62,573 nt of DNA from Burkholderiales bacterium (GTDB lineage: Bacteria > Pseudomonadota > Gammaproteobacteria > Burkholderiales > Casimicrobiaceae): NCBI GenBank assembly GCA_025927765.1, contig JAICKU010000012.1:1-62573 (forward strand). The letters run 5' to 3'. A program made the position numbers and the translations under genes. Of the stretch, positions 55,375-62,573 are shown piece after piece. The notes under the pieces are model-generated. The model saw only the letters and a list, made by a program, of their open reading frames with translations, was not told the origin of the DNA and ran no database searches. Positions within the stretch are counted from its first letter, which is position 1. Every line of letters starts with the position of its first letter.

Positions 55375-55973
55375 GCGCGCCGACGATCGTCTACCTGCAC
55401 GGCTTTCGCTCGTCGCCGGCGAGTTCGAAGGCGCGTGAGCTGCGCGATTCGGTGGCCGCGTTGCCCGGCGCGTCGCGTCCGGCGCTGCACGTGCCGGAAC
55501 TGCAGGACCGCCCGGCGGTCGCGATGGCGCACATCCTCGAGCTTGCGCGCGATGTCGACCCGGCTCGCCTCGCCTTCGTCGGCAGCTCGCTCGGCGGCTT
55601 CTACGCCACGTACGCGGCCGAGCAGCGCGGTGCGCGCGCCGTGCTGGTCAATCCCGCCGTGCGCCCGTACGACGACCTCGCGGCGTACCGCGGGTGGCAG
55701 GAGAACCTGTATACGGGCGAGCGGTTCGAGGTCCTCGACGAGCACTTCGACGAGCTGCGTGCGCTCGCCGTCCCGCGCATCACGCGGCCGTCGCGCTACC
55801 TGCTGCTCGCGCAAGCCGGCGACGAAGTGCTCGACTACCGGCAGGCGCTGCGCTTCTACGCCGGCGCCTTTCAGCATGTCGAGGGCGGCGGCGATCATGC
55901 GTTCGCCGGCTTTGCGCGGATGCTGCCGCTGATCCTGCGCTTCTGCGGCGCAGGCGGCGCTGCGCGCACCTGA
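55371..55973 (+). CDS. YqiA-like alpha/beta-fold hydrolase
   Basis: The 200-residue esterase-like protein has TIVYLHGFRSSPASSKA at the N-terminus, the nucleophile elbow AFVGSSLGGFYATYAAE (Ser of GSSLGG), and a C-terminal His region (VEGGGDHAFAGF). This is the YqiA/YcfP pattern, known for small esterases with palmitoyl-CoA or short-chain ester activity in E. coli. The start is TTG 55371, which overlaps the mpl stop (TTGA), so expression is coupled to mpl. The N-terminal MSAPTIVYLHG fits the family start closely. Confidence 0.9.
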   Translation: MSAPTIVYLHGFRSSPASSKARELRDSVAALPGASRPALHVPELQDRPAVAMAHILELARDVDPARLAFVGSSLGGFYATYAAEQRGARAVLVNPAVRPYDDLAAYRGWQENLYTGERFEVLDEHFDELRALAVPRITRPSRYLLLAQAGDEVLDYRQALRFYAGAFQHVEGGGDHAFAGFARMLPLILRFCGAGGAART

Positions 55974-56097
55974 CGCGACTCGTTGTGCAGCGCAGCTGGC
56001 GGTGGCGGCCGCCCGGCGCTATCCTTGCAGGGTAACCGGGATCGTTGCCGGTATAGCGACGACCGCGACCGCATCCCACCCCGACGCCTGGCCACGA

Positions 56098-56158
56098 GCC
56101 GTGGCGTTAACCACGGCCCGCGCAGCAACTCCGCCTCACCGGCCGTTGTGCGGCCGGT
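56098..56158 (+). promoter_or_regulatory. Two perfect hairpins in the leader of the ornithine aminotransferase gene
   Basis: Stem 1: GCCGTGG / CCACGGC (56098-56117) with loop CGTTAA. Stem 2: ACCGGCCG / CGGCCGGT (56138-56158) with loop TTGTG. Stem 2 ends 20 bases before the ATG, next to the GGATCAGGAGC ribosome-binding region. The pair could be a structured leader. It does not match guanidine-II (ACGR loops) or any riboswitch I know. The remaining bases from 55974 are GC-rich without a gene. Confidence 0.55.
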
Positions 56159-56178
56159 TGAAGGATCAGGAGCATGCG

Positions 56179-57498
56179 ATGGCTACCCGCACATCGGACG
56201 ACCTTCGCGCCGACGCCGCCCGCGCACCGGGCACCGACATCGGCCGCGACCCCGTCTCGCAACCGCTTTCCGACGCAGCGCTCGACCTGATCGGGCGCGA
56301 GAAGACGTTCGGCGCGCGCAATTACGACCCGCTGCCGGTCGTGCTCGCGCGCGGCCAGGGAAGCTGGCTTGCCGACGTCGACGGCCATCGCTATCTCGAC
56401 CTGATGAGCGCGTATTCGGCGGTCAGCTTCGGCCACGCGAACCCGCGCATCGTCGGCGCGCTGGTCGCGCAGGCGCAGCAGCTCGGCGTCACGTCGCGCG
56501 CGTACTACAACGACGAGCTGCCGCTGCTGCTCGAGCGGCTCGCGCAGCTCACCGGCCTCGACCGGGCGTTGCCGGCGAACGGCGGCGCCGAGGCCGTCGA
56601 AACGGCCATGAAGGCGGCGCGCAAGTGGGGGCACAAGATCAAGGGTATTCCCGAGGGACGCGCGGAGATCATCGGCTGCCAAGGCAACTTTCACGGCCGC
56701 ACGATCGCGGTGATCGGGCTTTCGACCGAGCCGCAGTACCGCGACGGCTTCGGGCCGTTCCCGCCTGGCCTGTCGACGATTCCCTACGGCGACGCCGACG
56801 CGCTCGAGCGCGCGATCACGCCGCGCACCGCGGCGTTCCTCGTCGAGCCGATCCAGGGCGAGGGCGGGATCGTCGTGCCGCCGGAAGGCTACCTTGCGCG
56901 AAGCCTCGAGATCTGCCGCAAGCATCGCGTCCTGATGATCTGCGACGAGATCCAGACGGGCCTCGGCCGCACCGGCCGCTTCCTCGCCTCGGAATACGAC
57001 GGCGTGAAGCCCGACGGCGTGATCCTGGGCAAGGCGCTCGGCGGCGGGCTTTTGCCGGTGTCCGCGTTCGTCGCGACCCACGATGTGATGCAGGTGTTTC
57101 ATCCGGGCGACCACGGCAGCACCTTTGGCGGCAACCCGCTCGCTTCCGCCGTCGCGATGGCCTCGCTCGACGTGCTGTTCGAGGAGCGCCTGATCGAGCG
57201 CTCGGCGTCGCTCGGCGAATGGATGCTCGGCGAACTGCAGGATCTGCGCGGCGGCGTCGTCAAGGACGTCCGTGGCCGCGGCCTCTTCCTCGGCATCGAG
57301 GTCGACGAGCGCTACACGACGGCGCGCCCCGTGGTCGATCGCCTGCTCGCGCGCGGCATCCTGTCCAAGGACACGCACGACACCGTCGTGCGCATCGCGC
57401 CGCCGCTCAACATTCCGCGCGACGATCTTGCGTGGGCCATCGGCGAGATCCGCACCGTGTTCCGGGAGCTCGAGCGCGACCTGAAGCGCGCCGCGTAA
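56179..57498 (+). CDS. rocD: Ornithine/acetylornithine-type aminotransferase
   Basis: The 439-residue class III PLP enzyme most resembles ornithine 5-aminotransferase, which makes glutamate semialdehyde. Evidence: the segment LPANGGAEAVETAMKAARKW, IGCQGNFHGRTIAVIGLS, VEPIQGEGGIVVPPEGYL, DEIQTGLGRTGRFLASEY, and the Schiff-base Lys in VILGKALGGGLLPVSAFV. A longer N-terminus of about 35 residues (MATRTSDDLRADAARAPGTD) than many homologues is present. ATG 56179 has a good ribosome-binding region. Acetylornithine (ArgD) activity cannot be excluded. A two-hairpin leader precedes it. The next gene starts 3 bases after the stop. Confidence 0.9.
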   Translation: MATRTSDDLRADAARAPGTDIGRDPVSQPLSDAALDLIGREKTFGARNYDPLPVVLARGQGSWLADVDGHRYLDLMSAYSAVSFGHANPRIVGALVAQAQQLGVTSRAYYNDELPLLLERLAQLTGLDRALPANGGAEAVETAMKAARKWGHKIKGIPEGRAEIIGCQGNFHGRTIAVIGLSTEPQYRDGFGPFPPGLSTIPYGDADALERAITPRTAAFLVEPIQGEGGIVVPPEGYLARSLEICRKHRVLMICDEIQTGLGRTGRFLASEYDGVKPDGVILGKALGGGLLPVSAFVATHDVMQVFHPGDHGSTFGGNPLASAVAMASLDVLFEERLIERSASLGEWMLGELQDLRGGVVKDVRGRGLFLGIEVDERYTTARPVVDRLLARGILSKDTHDTVVRIAPPLNIPRDDLAWAIGEIRTVFRELERDLKRAA

Positions 57499-57501
57499 TC
57501 G

Positions 57502-58728
57502 ATGGTCCGTGACGTGTGTTTCGCCGCGTCGATCGCGGCGCTGGCGTTCGCGTGCCCGGTCTTCGGCGCATCGCGCATCTGCACGAGCGCCGACACGCTG
57601 TCGTTCGGCGAGCAGTTCGTGGGCACGAGCGCGAGCGCGCGCGTGACGGTGTCGAACTGCGGCGATGCGCCGTTCAGCTTCACCGACGTGAGCCCGCATG
57701 CGGCGACCAATCCCGGCTTTCACGTGCAAACGAGTTGCACGACGGGGTCGACGCTCGCACCGGGCGCTTCCTGCGACGCGACGATCGCGTTCGCGCCGAC
57801 GACGCCCGGCCAGGCGTCGGGTGCGCTGTGGCTGCACAACACGACGTCGACGCCGGATCAGCTCGTGACGTTCTATGGCCGCGGCGTCGATGCGCAGGCG
57901 GGGTCGGCCACGATCGCGTTTTCGCCCGCGATCGTCGATTTCGGCAGCATCGCGGTCGGCGACGAATCGCCGGCATTGACGCTCACGCTCGCCAACACGG
58001 GCGCGGCGGCGCTCGTGCCGAGCCGCTTCGTGTTGAACGGCGTCACACCGTACGATTTCCGCGGCGCGCTCGGCCACGGCCCGAACGATTGCGCGATCGG
58101 ACGGGCGATCGCCGCGGGTGCGAGCTGCACGCTGTCGCTCTTTTTCCGCCCGCAGGCGCCCGGTCAGCGGCAAGCCGATCTCGTGATCGATGCGCCGCAG
58201 CTCGCGGCGCTCGCGATCGTGACGATCCATGGCACGGGCGCGAACGGCGCACCGACGATCGACGTCGTCGAGTTCCACAACGCCGACGACGGCCAGTATT
58301 TCCTGACCGCCGATGCGCGGGAGATGGCGTTGCTCGACGAGGGCGCCATTGGCGCCGGATGGTCGCGCACCGGCGCGTCGTTCAAGGGATGGCCGATCGA
58401 CGCGAGCGACGCGCGTGCGTTGCCCGTGTGCCGCTTCTTCGGGACGCCGGGTGTCGGTCCCGTGTCGCACTTCTATACCGCGTACGCGAACGAATGCGAC
58501 GCCGTGCGCCACGACATGCACTGGATCGAGGAAGGCGCGACGTTTCGCGCGAGGCTGCCGGTGAACGGTGCGTGTTCGGATGCCGACCTGACGGTGCTGC
58601 GACTGTGGAAACCCGGCGACGACGTCACGCAGACGCGGCACCGTTACGTCGTTGATGCGGCCATCACGACGACCATGCAGGCGCAGGGCTGGGTGCTCGA
58701 AGGCGCGGTGTTCTGCTCGCCGCGTTAG
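57502..58728 (+). CDS. Exported protein with choice-of-anchor D repeats and a DUF5648-like C-terminus
   Basis: The 408-residue protein has a signal peptide (MVRDVCFAASIAALAFACPV..., cleavage near residue 23). Two beta-sandwich ASPM/HYDIN-like repeats follow (LSFGEQFVGTSASARVTVSN; VDFGSIAVGDESPALTLTLA), each with internal Cys pairs (PGASCDATIAFAPTTPGQAS; IAAGASCTLSLFFRP). The last 150 residues (VVEFHNADDGQYFLTADARE; VSHFYTAYANECDAVRHDMH) resemble DUF5648, a surface-associated domain. Function unknown, probably extracellular. It starts 3 bases after the aminotransferase stop, an odd partner for an enzyme of amino acid metabolism. Confidence 0.82.
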   Translation: MVRDVCFAASIAALAFACPVFGASRICTSADTLSFGEQFVGTSASARVTVSNCGDAPFSFTDVSPHAATNPGFHVQTSCTTGSTLAPGASCDATIAFAPTTPGQASGALWLHNTTSTPDQLVTFYGRGVDAQAGSATIAFSPAIVDFGSIAVGDESPALTLTLANTGAAALVPSRFVLNGVTPYDFRGALGHGPNDCAIGRAIAAGASCTLSLFFRPQAPGQRQADLVIDAPQLAALAIVTIHGTGANGAPTIDVVEFHNADDGQYFLTADAREMALLDEGAIGAGWSRTGASFKGWPIDASDARALPVCRFFGTPGVGPVSHFYTAYANECDAVRHDMHWIEEGATFRARLPVNGACSDADLTVLRLWKPGDDVTQTRHRYVVDAAITTTMQAQGWVLEGAVFCSPR

Positions 58729-58739
58729 TATTCGCGGTC

Positions 58740-59633
58740 ATGCCGGCCCCAACCCTCGAAGGCAAGCTCGTCGTCGCGATCAGCTCGCGCGCGCTTTTCG
58801 ATCTGACCGAAAGCCATCGCGTCTACACCGACCTCGGCGTCGCGAGCTATCACCGCTACCAGATCGAGCACGAGGACGAACTGCTCGATCCCGGGCCGGC
58901 GTTCTCGCTCGTCACCAAGCTCCTGCGGTTGAATTCGCCGTCGAAGCAGTACGTCGAGGTGATTCTCCTGTCGCGCAACAGCGCCGATACCGGCCTTCGC
59001 GTATTCAATTCGATCAAGCACTACGAGCTCGACATCACGCGCGCAGCGTTCACGAAGGGCGAGTCGACGTCGCGCTACGTGCCGGCGTTCGGCGCGCATC
59101 TCTTCCTGTCGGCCGACAAGGACGACGTGCGGCGCGCGCTCGAGGAGGGTTACGCCGCGGCGACGATCTTTCCGTCCGTGATCCGCAACGAGACGGACGA
59201 ACTGCGCATCGCGTTCGACGGCGACGCGGTGCTCTTCTCCGACGAAGCGGAGCGCGTCTTCCAGGCGAGCGGGCTCGCGGCCTTCGCGCAAAGCGAGCGT
59301 GACGCGGCCGCGACGCCGCTGTCCGGCGGCCCGTTCAAGGAATTCCTCGCGGCGCTGCATCGGATCCAGGCCGACTTCCCCGAGGATGCGAGCCCGATCC
59401 GCACCGCGCTCGTCACGGCACGAAGCGCGCCTGCGCACGAGCGCGTGATCCGCACGCTTCGCGCCTGGAACATCCGCATCGACGAGGCGCTGTTCCTCGG
59501 CGGCCTCGACAAGGGCGAGTTCCTGCGCGCGTTCGGGGCCGATATTTTCTTCGACGACCAGCGTCGCCACGTGGAGTCGGCGGCGCTGCACGTTCCCGCC
59601 TGCCACGTGCCCCACGGCATCGCCAACGAATGA
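58740..59633 (+). CDS. 5'-nucleotidase (NT5C1-like family)
   Basis: The 297-residue cytosolic enzyme belongs to the family of vertebrate cytosolic 5'-nucleotidase I. Visible segments are KLVVAISSRALFDLTESHRV (family start), YVEVILLSRNSADTGLRVFN, and RIAFDGDAVLFSDEAERVFQ with the acidic catalytic FDGDAVLF motif. ALFLGGLDKGEFLRAFGADI and FFDDQRRHVESA are the later HAD-like motifs. It dephosphorylates nucleoside monophosphates, probably AMP or similar. The stop overlaps the ATG of the OmpH/Skp-like gene by 4 bases. Confidence 0.9.
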   Translation: MPAPTLEGKLVVAISSRALFDLTESHRVYTDLGVASYHRYQIEHEDELLDPGPAFSLVTKLLRLNSPSKQYVEVILLSRNSADTGLRVFNSIKHYELDITRAAFTKGESTSRYVPAFGAHLFLSADKDDVRRALEEGYAAATIFPSVIRNETDELRIAFDGDAVLFSDEAERVFQASGLAAFAQSERDAAATPLSGGPFKEFLAALHRIQADFPEDASPIRTALVTARSAPAHERVIRTLRAWNIRIDEALFLGGLDKGEFLRAFGADIFFDDQRRHVESAALHVPACHVPHGIANE

Positions 59634-60151
59634 CACGATTCCTCTTCTCGCTCGCGACGATCGTCGCGATGGCGCTCGCGCTGCCCGCGCACGCCGACAC
59701 CTACAAGATCGGCGTGATGCACGTCGAGCGGATCCTGCGGCAATCGAAGCCCGCGCAGGCGGCGCAGGCGCGCATCGAGCAGGAATTCAAGGGCCGCGAC
59801 GCGGACCTGCGCAAGCGCGAGCAGGACGTGCAGGCGGCGGCGGCGCAGCTCGCGAAGGACCGCACCACGCTGTCGCCGGAGCAATACGCGACGCGCCAGC
59901 GCGAGGTCGACACGCGCACGCGCGACGTGCAGCGGCTGCGCCAGCAGTTCGCCGAGGACCTCCGCGCGAGGCAGTTCGAGGAGCTCGACAAGCTGAAGCA
60001 GCGCCTCGACCAGGTGCTGACCAAGTATGCGAAGGATCGCAACTACGACCTGATCCTGCAGGACGCGCTCTACGTCGGGGGCGCGGTCGACATCACCGAC
60101 GACGTGATCAAGGCGCTCGACAGCGTCGACACGGCCACCGCCGGAAAGTAG
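59630..60151 (+). CDS. OmpH/Skp-family periplasmic chaperone
   Basis: The 173-residue protein has a signal peptide (MTRFLFSLATIVAMALALPA, cleavage after AHAD near 23) and then the Skp start YKIGVMHVERILRQSKPAQA. A long coiled-coil arm of about residues 38-130, rich in Arg, Glu, Ala and Gln, follows. It ends with the family segment DRNYDLILQDALYVGGAVDI and DDVIKAL. Skp holds unfolded outer-membrane proteins in the periplasm. Here it is not in the bamA-skp-lpxD locus but translationally coupled to a 5'-nucleotidase, so it may be a second paralogue. Its TAG stop lies in the arm of an inverted repeat. Confidence 0.92.
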   Translation: MTRFLFSLATIVAMALALPAHADTYKIGVMHVERILRQSKPAQAAQARIEQEFKGRDADLRKREQDVQAAAAQLAKDRTTLSPEQYATRQREVDTRTRDVQRLRQQFAEDLRARQFEELDKLKQRLDQVLTKYAKDRNYDLILQDALYVGGAVDITDDVIKALDSVDTATAGK

Positions 60152-60232
60152 TGGAAAGTACGGCCGGACTCCACGTTCGCCGCGCGCAGCGCGAAAATGG
60201 AGTCCGACCCTGCTTTCCGACCCTACTTTTCC
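60141..60232. repeat. GGGTC-family inverted repeat supplying both convergent stop codons
   Basis: The arms GGAAAGTACGGCCGGACTCC and ACGTTCGC (60153-60180) pair imperfectly with GCGAAAATGGAGTCCGACCC and TGCTTTCC (60191-60218). Outside this, GGAAAGTAG on the left and GGAAAAGTAG (minus strand) on the right provide the TAG stops of the chaperone gene (60149-60151) and the aldo/keto reductase gene (60223-60225). Confidence 0.85.
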
Positions 60233-61239
60233 AGACGGCGGCCGTACAGCGGGTACTGCGGGTCGGTGTATCCCGGCGTCGACGGATGCCCGGGGCGCAC
60301 CAGCGCATCGACGAGCGCCTCGTCGTCGGCGCTCCACGGCGTGCCGATCGCGTCGGTGTACGCGACCCATTGCTCGAACGTGCGCGGCCCGGCGATCACC
60401 GACGTCACGATGCGGTTCGCCCACAGCCATGCGAGCGCGAACTGCACCGGCGTGCGACCGGTCGCCTTCGCGTGCTCCGCGAGCTTCTTCGCGATCGCGA
60501 ACGACTCCTCGCGAAATTCCGTCTGCATCAGGCGCCGGTCGTTGCGCGCGGCGCGTGAATCGTCGGGAATGCGTCCGCCGTCGTACTTGCCGGTCAGCAC
60601 GCCGCGGGCGATCGGCGAATAGCTCGCCACGCCGATGCCGTAGTGGTCGCACGCGGCGAGCACCTCGACTTCGGGCATGCGGTTCAGCAGGTTGTAGTAC
60701 GGCTGGCAGACGACGGGCGGCGTCACGCCCAGGCGCTCGCAGCAGCGCATCACCTCCGCGATGCGCCATCCGCGGAAATTCGACACGCCGAAGTAGCGGA
60801 TCTTGCCGGCGGCGATCAGCGCGCCGATCGCCGCGATCGTCTCTTCGAGCGGCGTGTCCGGATCGTCGCGATGCAGGTAGTAGACGTCGATGTAATCGGT
60901 ACCAAGCCGCGCGAGGCTCGCGTCGCACGCGGCGAAGATCCAGCGCCGCGACGAGCCCCCGGTGAACGGCTTCGCGTTCTCGGGACCGCCCATCACGTTG
61001 CCGACCTTGGTTGCGAGAATGAAGCGGCGACGCTTGGCGCGGATCGCCTCGCCGGTGATCGTCTCCGACGCGCCGTTCGCGTAGACGTCGGCGCTGTCGA
61101 TGAAGTTGACGCCGTGATCGGCCGCATGCGCGACGATCTCGTTCGCTTCGCGCACCTCCGTGCGATCGCCGAACATCATCGTGCCGAGGCACACGATCGA
61201 CACTTCGAGTCCGCTTCGTCCCAGCCGCCGATATTCCAT
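60223..61239 (-). CDS. Aldo/keto reductase
   Basis: The 338-residue NADPH-dependent TIM-barrel oxidoreductase starts MEYRRLGRSGLEVSIVCLG. The catalytic tetrad is visible: Asp and Tyr in FIDSADVYANGASE, Lys in RFILATKVGNVMGG, His in DVYYLHRDDPDTPL. The tail SVIAGPRTFEQWVAYTDAIG with the AGPRT cofactor segment is typical. It is of the broad YhdN/Tas-like type with unknown substrate. ATG 61239 has an AGG 7 bases upstream and is preferred over ATG 61251. It is convergent with the chaperone gene, and its TAG stop lies inside the shared repeat. Confidence 0.92.
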   Translation of the reverse strand: MEYRRLGRSGLEVSIVCLGTMMFGDRTEVREANEIVAHAADHGVNFIDSADVYANGASETITGEAIRAKRRRFILATKVGNVMGGPENAKPFTGGSSRRWIFAACDASLARLGTDYIDVYYLHRDDPDTPLEETIAAIGALIAAGKIRYFGVSNFRGWRIAEVMRCCERLGVTPPVVCQPYYNLLNRMPEVEVLAACDHYGIGVASYSPIARGVLTGKYDGGRIPDDSRAARNDRRLMQTEFREESFAIAKKLAEHAKATGRTPVQFALAWLWANRIVTSVIAGPRTFEQWVAYTDAIGTPWSADDEALVDALVRPGHPSTPGYTDPQYPLYGRRLEK

Positions 61240-61330
61240 GCCCGTCCTCATTCCCTATCCGCGATTCCAGCCGCCGGATCCCGGTCGCTGAGCCGTGCCG
61301 CTGACCCCGTCATCGGACGATCCTACACCG

Positions 61331-61336
61331 TATAAT
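61331..61336 (+). promoter_or_regulatory. Consensus -10 box upstream of the RNB-ribonuclease gene
   Basis: An exact TATAAT stands 61 bases before the ATG at 61398. At 17-base spacing the -35 would be near CGTCAT, a poor match, so an activator or an extended promoter may be needed. The spacer otherwise holds no gene. Confidence 0.55.
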
Positions 61337-61397
61337 TCGCTCCCCGTCATCGCCCGTCCGCGCGCCCGAACTTCGGGGCCCTTCGCGCGCGCTCCCC

Positions 61398-62573
61398 ATG
61401 AACGTCCTGTTCGAGGACGACGGCCAGCTCAAGGCCGGCACGCTCCTCGCCGATCACGACGCGTCGTTGCAGATCGAGGCCGCTTCCGGCAAGCGGCAGA
61501 AGATCAAGGCGACGCACGTGTTGCTGCGCTTCACGGCGCCTTCGCCCGCCGAAACGCTCGCGCGCGCGCACGACCTCGTCGCCGAGCTCGATCCGAATTT
61601 CCTGTGGGAAGTCGTTCCCGACGACGAATTCGGCTTCGAGGAACTGGCGCGCGAATACTACGGCAACGCGTACACGCCACCGCAGGCCGCGGCGGTCGCG
61701 CTCGCGCTCGCGCGTTCGCCGATGTACTTCTATCGCAAGGGACGCGGGCGCTTTCGGCGCGCGCCGCCGGACGCGCTCGAGGCCGCGCTGGCGTCGATCG
61801 CGCGCAAGGAACGCGAGGCGCGCGACATCGCGCAGTGGAGCGCCGAGCTCGCGGAGGGCAAGCTGCCGCAGCCGCTCGCCGCGAAGCTCGACATGCTGCT
61901 CTACCGCCCCGACAAGAACGCGCCGGAGTGGAAGGCGCTCGATGCCGCATGCGAGGCGACCAAAAAGACGCCGACGCAGGTGCTGTCCGACGTGGGCGCC
62001 ATCGCGTCGACGCACGAATTCCACTTTCGCCGCTTCATCGTCGACGCGTTTCCGCGCGGCACCGACTTTCCGCCGTGGGGCGCGCTGCCCGGCATTCCCG
62101 AGCTTCCGCTCGCCGGCGTGCGCGCGTTCTCGATCGACGACGCGTCGACCACGGAAATCGACGACGCCTTTTCGGTGCGTGCGCTCGACGGAGGCGCATC
62201 GGAAATCGGCATTCACATCGCGTGTCCCGGCATCGCGATCCTGCACGGCACGCCGCTCGACGCGCTGGCGCGCGCGCGGCTGTCGACCGTCTACATGCCT
62301 GGACGCAAGCTGACGATGCTTCCCGACGAAGTCGTCGATGCGTTCACGCTCCTGCAATCGCGCGCGCCGCCTGCGCTGTCGCTGTACGCGACGGTCGACG
62401 CCGAAGGCAAGCCGAGCGCGCATCGCACCGCGATCGAGCGCGTGCCGGTCGCGGCGAACCTGCGCCTCGACGCGCTGACCGAAGCGTTCGCAGCACCTGC
62501 GACAGCGGACGAACCGGCGTGGACGGCGGAACTGCGTACGCTGTGGAAGCTTGCGTCGCATCTCGCGGCGGCC
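61398..62573 (+). CDS. RNB-domain 3'-5' exoribonuclease, partial (cut by right edge)
   Basis: About 392 residues of an RNase II/R-family protein are present without a stop. ATG 61398 begins MNVLFEDDGQLKAGTLLADH, a short cold-shock-like beta domain. A helical domain follows (AREYYGNAYTPPQAAAVALA). The RNB catalytic domain starts near residue 240: RAFSIDDASTTEIDDAFSVR contains the metal-binding Asp cluster, and LSTVYMPGRKLTMLPDEVVD follows. The N-terminus with FEDDGQLKAG and a long alpha-helical middle resembles the betaproteobacterial RNB-like group distinct from E. coli RNase R. It degrades RNA from the 3' end. The rest lies beyond the window. Confidence 0.9.
   Translation, partial: MNVLFEDDGQLKAGTLLADHDASLQIEAASGKRQKIKATHVLLRFTAPSPAETLARAHDLVAELDPNFLWEVVPDDEFGFEELAREYYGNAYTPPQAAAVALALARSPMYFYRKGRGRFRRAPPDALEAALASIARKEREARDIAQWSAELAEGKLPQPLAAKLDMLLYRPDKNAPEWKALDAACEATKKTPTQVLSDVGAIASTHEFHFRRFIVDAFPRGTDFPPWGALPGIPELPLAGVRAFSIDDASTTEIDDAFSVRALDGGASEIGIHIACPGIAILHGTPLDALARARLSTVYMPGRKLTMLPDEVVDAFTLLQSRAPPALSLYATVDAEGKPSAHRTAIERVPVAANLRLDALTEAFAAPATADEPAWTAELRTLWKLASHLAAA

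Noticed and set aside
56098..56158. Guanidine-II (mini-ykkC) riboswitch before rocD
   Set aside because: Two hairpins are present but neither loop has the ACGR sequence.
61347..62561. A minus-strand open frame opposite the RNB ribonuclease
   Set aside because: The plus strand carries the RNB catalytic Asp motif; the minus frame is Arg-rich without motifs.

Overview
This window looks like chromosomal DNA of a high-GC Gram-negative bacterium, most likely a betaproteobacterium. I infer this from the strongly GC-biased codons, the birA-coaX-SPOR gene order, methionine synthase split into two genes, mpl, an OMPLA-type outer-membrane phospholipase, an RND pump and an LpxO-type lipid A hydroxylase. 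The contents are almost wholly chromosomal genes. I see no insertion sequence, prophage, CRISPR array or origin, and no gene-free stretch above 300 bases (the longest, about 271 bases, lies before birA). Both ends are cut: thiC on the left and an RNB-family ribonuclease on the right.

Layout: 1-7.1 kb holds thiC with a TPP riboswitch, a small membrane protein, pldA and an RND permease/adaptor pair. 7.3-10.7 kb holds tRNA-Gly(CCC), a periplasmic DsrE-like protein, and a coupled EamA transporter / inositol-phosphatase-like / NAD-epimerase set. 10.9-18.9 kb holds birA, coaX, a SPOR protein, a GNAT enzyme, a rhodanese, the split metH pair and cdd. 18.9-31.8 kb is a signalling region. A soluble-adenylyl-cyclase-like protein on the plus strand faces a minus-strand set: a FecR-TPR-beta-barrel fusion, a cysteine-rich exported protein, a CHASE2 nucleotide cyclase and an exported Ig-like protein.

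31.9-40.3 kb is the most striking block. It is a compact minus-strand cluster encoding a nearly complete dedicated type II fatty-acid cycle: a FabL-like enoyl reductase, FabG, an unusual ACP, a double-hotdog dehydratase, a catalytic ketosynthase and a partner ketosynthase with Ser in the catalytic Cys position. It continues into a gene fusing an AcpS-type phosphopantetheinyl transferase to an LpxL-type acyltransferase, then lpxO and a DUF1993 gene. I infer that it makes and attaches a specialised, probably saturated acyl chain to a lipid such as lipid A. Next to it (40.4-45.8 kb) lie two paralogous exported alpha/beta hydrolases flanking a condensation-domain-like protein, an isoprenylcysteine-methyltransferase-like membrane enzyme and a thiolase.

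46-62.6 kb holds an ATP-grasp enzyme, a cupin, YihY/BrkB, an aminotransferase, a Cache-HAMP-PAS-GGDEF diguanylate cyclase, a TSUP transporter divergent from mpl, a YqiA-like hydrolase, ornithine aminotransferase with a two-hairpin leader, an exported anchor-type protein, a 5'-nucleotidase, a Skp/OmpH-like chaperone, an aldo/keto reductase and the start of the RNB ribonuclease. A family of palindromes built on GGGTCRGACCC is scattered between genes. In several places these repeats overlap gene starts or stops.
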